Positions 48,721 through 56,789 of a DNA stretch of 64,000 bases are shown piece by piece. Position 1 is the stretch's first letter, and the number at the start of each line of letters is the position of its first letter. This stretch comes from Phycomyces blakesleeanus NRRL 1555(-) (taxonomy: Eukaryota; Mucoromycota; Mucoromycetes; Mucorales; Phycomycetaceae), in contig NW_017265136.1 in assembly GCF_001638985.1 (NCBI RefSeq), positions 2,278,269-2,342,268 on the forward strand, given 5' to 3'. The notes below the pieces were generated by a model, which saw nothing but the letters and a program-made list of their open reading frames with translations, was not told where the DNA came from and ran no database searches. The translations under genes were made by a program, and so were the position numbers.

Positions 48721-49309
48721 TCACTAACAATTTATCTATTCTCAAAGAGTACTGCTCGTACCCCAAAAAAAACGTATTGAGCAGCTCATTTTTTTTTAGG
48801 TATTTCTTTTTTATAGAAATTTTTTCATCCCAAATATAACAAACCGACCAAGCAAGAAGTAGCTAGAGATATAGAATAGTATTATTAGATCTGAAACCTA
48901 GAAACATTCTATTCTTTCCAATAAAAATAAAAGCATAAACCATTACCAGCCTAATAAGAATGGGAAACCAAATAAATAAAGAACATATTACTGGTCCATA
49001 ATTTTAAAGACGCCTTTTTTTGCTGCTGATGACCAAACTTCTTAACAATAAACTAGCTTAAAGATCACCTTTACGCTACTTTTAATCTTCATAATATGTT
49101 GGTGCCTGACCTTCATGGTTCCATATAAAGAATATCAAAATAGATACACAGTTTTAAAAAACCTTCTTTTTATATATCAAGTCAGATAAGTATATCTAAA
49201 GTGCTAACAAACCTTACCTGTGGCACCCCCCACCCACAATTCCGCTAGTTGACTCTAGTCATTCTACTATCTGTGAAGGTCACCTTCAGCACAAGTGGAA
49301 AAAAAATCA

Positions 49310-49633
49310 ACTAATTTAAATATGGAAATTACACTACACTATACCCCATATTTAAACTACCTTATTTTTTTAATTTTTTCAGTGTATATTATCAGAAAGA
49401 TCTCCTTTCCAAGAGTAGAACACTACAGAGTTGAGAGTAGCACCCATGGTCAAGAGAACAACTTTCTTCTTGCACAAAGGTTGTCTAACAATCTAACTAC
49501 TCCACTCAATCAATTGACAATGGTTTGCAAGCTTAACATGCACACTCATTATGATAACAAGCTTGTAATTAATCTCAACAAGTTTGGATCATATTGGTTC
49601 TTTGCCTCCCACGTGTACAATGGGCATTATTAA
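49310..49633 (+). other. Possible 3' exon of an unknown transposon gene
   Basis: After a TTTTTTCAG acceptor at about 49381 an open frame runs to TAA at 49633 with a balanced composition (LAQRLSNNLTTPLNQLTMVCKL...KFGSYWFFASHVYNGHY). Poly(A)-like AATAAA follows. It lies just outside element D and could be the 3' end of element H's gene. Family not recognised. Confidence 0.4.
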
Positions 49634-49639
49634 TTAAAA

Positions 49640-49921
49640 TTTATATCAATAAATATTTTCTTTAATAAAAATTCATGATTTTCACTAAGTCATTTTTTGT
49701 TTTTGGTAAAACTCTGAGAAAATCCATATATGGATGCTTACATTTTTGAATTTATCTAATACAGACATAATATCTCAGAAAATAACTCTAAATTGATATT
49801 CCAAAAACTTTGTATTTTTTAAACCAATCAAAATGCTTGGGAGTAAATCAAATCCATATTTGATATCAAAAATCTCCTATTGTATAGAAAAAAAGGAGGA
49901 AATGTAATCGCTAGGAATGCT
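49640..49921. other. AT-rich spacer
   Basis: No feature recognised. Confidence 0.4.
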
Positions 49922-50584
49922 CTTAGTTACAAGTGCCAGAAAAGAAGTACTAGATTAATGTTGTTCCTGAGCTAGACTATCTTCCAATTCACTGTAAATG
50001 TAACTGAATTGGTCAAGCTTTAATAACACAGGAGTAAGCAAATAAAAGAGAGGATAAAAAGATGATTTTTATTATTTTGCTTTGGGTTATCTTATATACT
50101 TTTTGAAATGATTATTCATCTTTGACTACACTAAAGTAGTGTCTAGTAATATTACAAATTATTATAAGTTGATTACAAATTTCTAAAATTACAAACTGAT
50201 GAATAATCATTCTAATTCCTGCTTCTTTTGTAAGAACAAGTCACTATAATTTGTACAGGATTTCCACTCTAAAAGGTATATTTTTTTCAAACTATATATT
50301 TTGCAAAATCAAAACTTTTATTTTGTACTCTGACTATATATGAAAAAAATAAATTAGTTAATGCAAATAGAAAGAAATTTAAAGCAAATTAATAAAGAGC
50401 ATGAAGAATGTTAATATGTGCAATAAGGTATTTAAGGAATGTCTATACTGTTTATTAAAAACAATATAAGAAAACATGTAATGTCAATATATTGTTATAA
50501 GAAAAGTATATAATGCTAAGTTTGTAATATGGTTTTGAGGACTGTATTTATCTATTATCTTTTTCTATACTCAAATCCTCTAAC

Positions 50585-51661
50585 ATGAACCCCAATCAAA
50601 TCGCTATCATTAAGAGAAGAAAAAGAAATGGACTACAAAAGGTTCTTCTGATCCACGTCAAGAACATGATTGTGGAGAAATGTTATATAGAAGAGTCCAT
50701 GACCCAAGCCGAAGCAGCCAGGGCATTTGGTGTCTCATGAGCGTCAATTAACAACATCATCCCCAAGTTTGAGAGGGATGCTACTGTAGAGCCCAAGAAG
50801 CAAGGTGGCTCGCATACAGAAAGTCTTAAGATAACCGATTGAGCATTCAAAGTTCATTCAAGACCTCTTGGACGAATGCTACATCTTGACTCTTGGTCAA
50901 ATGAGAGAGGAACTGTTTAGAACATTTTCAGAGCTTCAAGAGCAGAACTTGAGCATCAGTGGCTTACACAAGCATATTATCAACAACATCAGATTCACAT
51001 TGAAGAGAACCAAGCCGGTTGAGAAAAAAAGAAATGATCTGAAGACTATTAAGCTGAGAAAAGTATACGTAGACAGTATGTATATGAATGGTTTATCATA
51101 GAAAACCAATTGCATTTTTGTTGACGAAGCAGGCTTTAATGCAAACCTGATCAGAGAACAAGGGTAGTCCAAGAAAGGCAAGACCAGCATTGTGAAAACG
51201 AAGTCAAAAAGGGGACTAAACATCTCAATTCTTGCCAGTATTTCTTACCAGGGTGTGAGAATGTGCAGGTGAAGTTGACTTCTGGTGGCACAACAGGACC
51301 AATTTTTGTTGAATTTGTAAAGACGATTATGGATTCGCTCAACCACAGTAATGCTGCCCCTCACAACTTCATTAAGGATAATGTCTCGATCCATAGATCT
51401 CACCTTGTCACTGAATTATTTGCTAATTCATGACACCACCTACACTTTCTTCCCCCATACTCTCCTTTCCTAAACTCAATTAAAGAGTGCTTCTCCAAAC
51501 TCAAAACACTGGTCAAAAAAAAGCCCAGGTTGGTATGTGGTCAATTCTTGGAGTATATTGCTGAGTGCTCCTGCCATATTGCTATGGAAAACTAGCAAGG
51601 CTGGGTTGATCATAGCATTAGCCTTTTCCCCCAATGTATAAATAGCCAAGAAATAAATTGA
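50585..51661 (+). pseudogene. Tc1/IS630-type transposase (degenerate)
   Basis: Starts MNPNQIAIIKRRKRNG and has a helix-turn-helix N-terminus (TQAEAARAFGVS). Recognisable blocks: FVDEAGFNANLIREQG near 51120 (first Asp), FIKDNVSIHRS near 51375 (second Asp) and LPPYSPFLNSIKECFSKLK near 51450. The expected catalytic Glu in N-P-I-E is Lys (SIKECF), with 34 residues spacing. Stops occur at about 50738, 50841, 51100, 51165, 51433 and 51592. Long dead. Confidence 0.85.
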
Positions 51662-51756
51662 TTTTTTTTGATATATAGTCAGAGCACAAAATAAAAGTTT
51701 TGATTTTGCAAAATATATAGTTTGAAAAAAAAATATAACTTTTGGAGTGGAAATCC

Positions 51757-52118
51757 TGTCGTTCCTGATCTGGGATGGTCTTCCTTTTACTATAGCAAAG
51801 TCAAAAGGTTAAACCTACTGGGGATCGGAGAGTATATGTAAAATCGAAGAGAGGATAAAAGGTGCTTTTTATTGATAGGAATTGAATTGTCTTATATAGT
51901 TTTCTAAACTAATACTGCGCATTATCCGCAGTAGACTATTATACTCTATTTAATTACAAGAGAAGTCCTTTTACTGCGGTTGATGCTCAGAAGATGTTAC
52001 TGTGGTTAATCTTTACAAGACATTACTGCGGTTCGTTATCTATGAGGTATCTTTGACATACAGAACTGCTGCGGTCAATTATTCCGATTTCTCGGATTCA
52101 TCAAAATAATGTCCAACA
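51757..52118 (-). mobile_element. Solo LTR2 (362 bp) in the right TIR of the Tc1-like element
   Basis: TGTCGTTCCTGATC...ATGTCCAACA, the same length as 10991-11352. TSD ATCC at 51753-51756 and 52119-52122, which is TIR sequence. Confidence 0.93.
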
Positions 52119-52190
52119 ATCCTGTATCACCAAAATTAAGCACAACATCAAGACTTGACATTTATTACAGTACACTTTGCAAAAGTGTAT

Positions 52191-52262
52191 CTCTCCGACC
52201 GGGAATTGAACCCGGGTCTCCCGCGTGACAGGCGGGGATACTTACCACTATACTATCGAAGA
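52191..52262 (-). tRNA. tRNA-Asp (GTC)
   Basis: The acceptor TCTTCGA pairs with TCGGAGA, discriminator G. A box TAGTATAGTGGTAAG, B box GGTTCAATTCC, anticodon loop CTGTCAC gives GTC. No intron. A short T-run follows on the minus strand. Confidence 0.97.
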
Positions 52263-52460
52263 ATTTCTGTTATGTCAAGTGTGCGGTAAATATTTTTGGC
52301 TGTTAATTACGTCTTGGTGTCCAGCACTGGAAGGTCAGTCTGCTCAGTGGGTTTGTCTGATGGTTTGTTGTGACATGTCATCCTGGTTATGAGGGGCTGA
52401 TGTTAACGGTTTGTTGATGTGATGTTGTGCCCTCCGTGGTAAGAGGAGAATTTTTCCGTG
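52263..52460. other. 5' flank of tRNA-Asp, GC-richer stretch
   Basis: About 200 bp of higher GC without gene or repeat match, then repeat R1 begins. Same arrangement as upstream of tRNA-Lys. Confidence 0.4.
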
Positions 52461-52529
52461 AACAGAAAAAATCTTATTTCCATTCTCTGTTCTTTCTACA
52501 CACAATATTTTTTTCCTTTTCCCTTGTTA

Positions 52530-54757
52530 TACTATAGGAAAAAAAGTGGGAATTCCGCTGGGGATTCAGCTGGAGATTCAGCTTGGGATTGAGCTGGCAA
52601 TTCTCACAAATCGCAGTGGAATCTCTAGTTCCCTTTTAAGTAATATATTTTAATTGTCATTGACTTATTGATGTTAGGTTTTATTCATATCCCACTATAT
52701 TTATCTATCTGCTATAACCTTATTTTCATTGGTAGGAAAAAAAATAAAAAAGATTTCTATTGGTAAGAATGAAAAAAGAAGTTCTTAAATTGGTAATAAA
52801 ATATTATTTTGGTTTTTATAATAATTTTAATTGGATAAAATACATTTTATTATTGTATATACTTCAATGGTATTGGTCATTTCAAAAGAAACATTCTCTC
52901 AAATGGCCCTCATTTATATATATTCTGATTTGTTCACAATTTTAATTGGGTAAAAAAGTTTCATTTCATAGAGGATTTTTATTTAAAAATACTTTTATTA
53001 ATTGTTATAAAAAGAACAATTCTTTATTTATTAATTGTATTGGCTAAATATTATTTGAATAATTTTATATTTTCATATTAAGTATATAATTTATTATACC
53101 TACCTGACATAAACTTACGAGTTCTTTCCTTCATGCGGTTTTTCTATGACTGAAAGACTTTTGCAACAAATATCCCGTTTTTGTGACATGTGTGGTATTT
53201 CAGGTACGAAACAATAGAAAAATAAAATATTTGATAATAGGAACGTATAGAAATACTTTGAGACTGTATATAAGTTGTCTTTATTCATAAATAAAAAGTG
53301 TCCCTTTTTATAAGAAAACACAATCTGCTCTTGTCATTACGTCTTAGTTTCTTAAGGCTTTCTTCCTTTACTATATTTGGTTATTAGAGTGTATTTACTG
53401 CTTAACTAGTGTCGGTGTTACAATTATGACATCAAGTCATAAATTGTACTTCTTTAGCTCTTAGCTATTCTTTTCTCTTTTATACTAGAGCTTTAGGACT
53501 TCCTACTAAATTAGCTCCATATCGATCTGACACAGTTTACCCGGCAGTATGATATAATTATCTTAACAATCTTTAAGATATTATCTACAGTACTAACTGT
53601 AATAATTATTGGGCTGATTACTTAATCGTTTATATATATTTTATACTGACAAGATGATAGCTACTACGCTATCCCAATATGAATATGTTCTTATATGTGA
53701 TAAATTCAACATCCGAGTGTCTGGATCACCACAACATGTGGTAAAGTCGATGCAACTTTGTTTAAGTAGACACACATGTTTGGCATACATTATGCCTTTG
53801 TTTTCTTGAGATAGACATTGTATTTGGATTTATTTCTAAAGATTGTACAGAAAGATAGACGGCCATTTCATTACATATAAGACGCGAACATGTTAATAGT
53901 TGTTTTGTTTTTCTTGTTGAGTTAAACCAAGAACATGACTTATCATTTTAAAGTCATGTTTCAAAGTTATAGTTTTAATACAAACATTAATCTCGAGATT
54001 AGGACATCAAAGAACTATATTGCTTTACATTAGTTTATATGTTTTTCTTTGCTTTATTATTTCTTACATCATAGTCTGGGGTGGGCTTCTCAAGTATGTA
54101 TTCATTTATGTCATTAGGTAGTTCAGAAATCTCCAGTCATAGAATGCCTGTTACTTTTAAAGTGCTTTTTGGCCCTTCTGCAAAATAATAAGCATTTCTT
54201 GTATATCCCGAAGTGTTTCTCAAATACCTTGAAGCAGATAAATTACTGAATCTTCTTAATTATTCATGATAATAATAAAAATCTGGCGTCAGGGTTTGTT
54301 ATGAACAAAAGAAAGAACAAGAAAGAAAAATTTTCTAAGTCGTCATTAGCGTCATATATTTTGTACAAATGTATTGGTTACTCTTTGATATGAAATATCA
54401 ATATAGTAATTTTACAATGATGACATACACTTCCCTATTCTAATTTTTTAGCGTGTCTTTGAATTGTTTTCACATATTTTATTCAAGTAATAAAAGTTTG
54501 ATATTTTCTTTCTCTTTACTTCTGACTTGTAATAGCCATCAATTGCAATAAACACTTACTAAAAATGTAAAGTCTGTAGTTAAAATGCATTTTTGTCTAT
54601 CAGGAGATTTAATTTTTGGTGGTCAATTTGCTTTTTATCAACTTCTTCAAAAAACAGAGACTTTCTTATTTCATTTTGAATTTTTGGTGAATTTTTAATT
54701 ATTATAGGCCAAAAAGAAAGTCACTAATTCGAAAATGCCAAGTTTTTTCCTGTAGTG
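52530..54757 (+). mobile_element. Non-autonomous CACTA element
   Basis: Ends TACTATAGGAAAAAAAG and TTTTTTCCTGTAGTG (first base mutated from C). TSD TTA at 52527-52529 and 54758-54760, with the empty site at 25814-25816. It has no transposase. Its right ~230 bp match the right end of A1/A2; the rest is unlike A. It contains a solo LTR1. About 1.68 kb without it. Confidence 0.9.
53191..53733 (-). mobile_element. Solo LTR1 (543 bp)
   Basis: TGTGGTATTTCAGG...GATCACCACA with a perfect TSD ACATG at 53186-53190 and 53734-53738. Confidence 0.96.
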
Positions 54758-55339
54758 TTAATATATTCATCTATATTGTACTCATTTGAAATCATAGTCT
54801 CTTATGCTAGTAACATTTGTCTTTTAAAATGCACACAATTCATCTTGCCAACATCTCTGTGCAACATCAGTACTTTTATTTTTATATTTTTACTGTATCT
54901 TTATTCATATATTTTATTCTTGCTGTATTAATTATTTATCATTCTATTTTTACTATCTTTATTTTTCCAAACTTCTATTATCAATTCTAAATCTTGTTGA
55001 CTATAAAAAGAGAGGCAAATTCAACTCAAAAAAATTATCAGTTTCAGTATCTTCTTCTTGTTTTCTTCTCTTTGTATTTTATAACATCTTGTAATATAAC
55101 ATATTTGTTCCTTGGTTTTAGGAAAGTTGTTTGTCAGTTTTGATCTTCTTATTGATTATTACTTTTCTGTTTTGTTATTCTCTTTTCACTACGGGAAAAA
55201 AAAGTGGGGTTTTATGGCTGCTTTATGGCGGTTTGACAAGGCGGCTTTGTGGCGGTTTTTTGCCAAATATCCACTTTGCCCCCCTGGAGTTTAAATACAT
55301 ATTACAGATCTCCGCTTTCTGATTCTCCTTTGTTGGCTC

Positions 55340-55735
55340 TTCTATTGGACAGCGTTTCATTTTTTATTGTATAAAGTATATTATATAATCGATTACTTTT
55401 ATTGGGTACTCTTTTAAATATCATTTATTACTTTAATATTTTAGCTTAGAAAGGAATTCTATTGGACACTAGTAATTTTTTTTAATGTTACTTTTATGAA
55501 AACAGTTTTTTATTGGATAATATACATGTAAATGTTTGATCATTTTAATAAATACAAATTTTTATTGGTTATTACAATAGGAGATCATTTTTATTAATCA
55601 TTTTTATTGGTTGTTATGACAGAAAAAAAATCATATTGTTCATTTTACTGGTTATTATGACAGAAAAATAAATAATATTGTTTATTTTATTGGCTGTTAA
55701 AGCATAAAAAAATCTATAGATACATTTTATTGGCT
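55340..55735 (+). promoter_or_regulatory. Subterminal TTTTATTGG motif array of A2
   Basis: Nine direct copies of TT(T/C)TATTGG (one TTTTACTGG) at about 55340, 55397, 55457, 55508, 55562, 55602, 55643, 55685 and 55725, spaced 40-60 bp. Conserved in A1. Probable binding sites for a transposition protein; binding inferred. Confidence 0.75.
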
Positions 55736-55798
55736 ATTTACTATTTAATATTCTAGGTTTTCATAGTAAAATATCCTATTCAATTCCACTACACCGGA

Positions 55799-56453
55799 TT
55801 ACTTACGAGACTGTAATCTTTTATGGCGGTTCCTCCAGAGATGTGCAACTCTTGCAGTTGATGCCCAGTTTCCGAGACATCTAGTGAAGTCTATACCAGA
55901 ATCCTTCATTATATTTGCGTGCCTGGCACACATTTCTTTCTTAAGTGCTACTGGTATAGACCCCCAGCTAGGATTAGGACCAAGAGCGATCACTGAAGGA
56001 TGGGCAGCCATATCATCACATATAAGCTTTGTACACATATTGAGTGTGGCCTTTTCGTTACTTGTTACTTCAATGCCAAGGTCTTCACTTATCATCTTGA
56101 AGATATGCTTTAAAGTTATTTCACAGAATATGCTCACCGGTTTGCGGATGGTATTAGCACTAGACTATTAAATGACATATTAATATATATTCAACTCGTT
56201 TTATTTTTTGTCTTACAATGGCAGAGACAGAAGGCGAAGTGTGTTGGTTGGAAATGTTTCTATTCTCCAGTTGGCTCTGGAGAGCAGTAATCTCCAAATT
56301 CAAATCTTCGATGCTCGTCTTCATTTCGAGCTTCAACTCTTCGATCTGTGCCTTCATTTCAAGTTTGGCCTTTTCTTGGCCTGCCTTCAAAGATAGTATC
56401 TCATTGTACATGGCGTGTAGCAAAGAGATGGAATTGTTATCTATGTTATTCAT
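55799..56453 (-). CDS. Partner protein of CACTA element A2 (coiled-coil)
   Basis: Exons 56453-56217 and 56164-55799 with a 52-bp phase-0 intron, open throughout, 200 residues. Same exon 1 length as in A1; the C-terminus is four residues longer (LQSRK instead of L). Heptad-rich exon 1 (KAQIEELKLEMKTSIEDL). Exon 2 is conserved including MCTKLICDDMAAHP and GNWASTARVAHLW. Most differences from the A1 copy are conservative or silent, suggesting selection on the protein. Function unknown; expected to act with tnp2. Confidence 0.85.
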
Positions 56454-56789
56454 GTTGAGAGTTTGGTTTACCTGAGAAAAAGGATTGTTGTGAAAGAAAG
56501 ATAAAGGCCAAAAAAATTTTCTATTGTCTATTATTAGTTTCATATAAATAAGTTTAATCTATTGGTCCAACCAATATTATTATTGGGCTACTGTAGTTCT
56601 AATAACAGCTATTACGCAATGTTTTAGCTTCTGTTCCTGAGTTTATATTTGTATCATCTATGTCATTGCCTACTTGTAGCCATTAAGTCTATACAAATCT
56701 CAATGCTATTAAGTATAAAGGCATATTATTTAAAAGGAATTATCAATATTCATACCTTTATTCTTAAGTGTTTATTTCCAACCTAAAAA

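Larger units (their letters stand above)
42590..49250 (+). mobile_element. tnp2 element D, best-preserved copy (boundaries approximate)
   Basis: Same family as C, opposite orientation. Shared sequence runs from CAGCTCAGCCG...AAGTTGGGGGTGTA (42.59 kb) to CCTTACCTGTGGCACCCCCCACCC (49.2 kb). Contains tnp2 (plus), a convergent intact partner gene (minus) and a tiny-exon region (47.4-48.7 kb). TIRs and TSD are not clear by eye. Confidence 0.72.
50256..52124 (+). mobile_element. Second Tc1/mariner-like element with long TIRs
   Basis: TIRs of about 85 bp start CAGGATTTCCACTC and run through CAAACTATATATTTTGC. Flanked by TA (50254-50255 and 52125-52126). The right TIR is split by an LTR2 (51757-52118) four bases before its end. 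Unsplit length about 1.5 kb. Unrelated in TIR sequence to the element at 3367. Confidence 0.92.
49959..52147 (-). mobile_element. Solo LTR3 (interrupted by a Tc1-like element)
   Basis: TGTTGTTCCTGAGC...GCACAACA, collinear with 9295-9612 when the insertion is removed. The TSD is TTAA (49955-49958) and TCAA (52148-52151); the intact target TCAA is visible in the LTR4 at 9988-9991. Confidence 0.88.
49922..52160 (+). mobile_element. 5'-truncated LTR4 holding a three-level nest
   Basis: Outer pieces CTTAGTTACAAGTGCCAGAAAAG (49922) and TCAAGACTTGACA (ending 52160) are the 3' part of an LTR4. Between them sits an LTR3, within that a Tc1-like element, within that an LTR2. The outer LTR4 ends 30 bp from the 3' end of tRNA-Asp. 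Confidence 0.82.
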
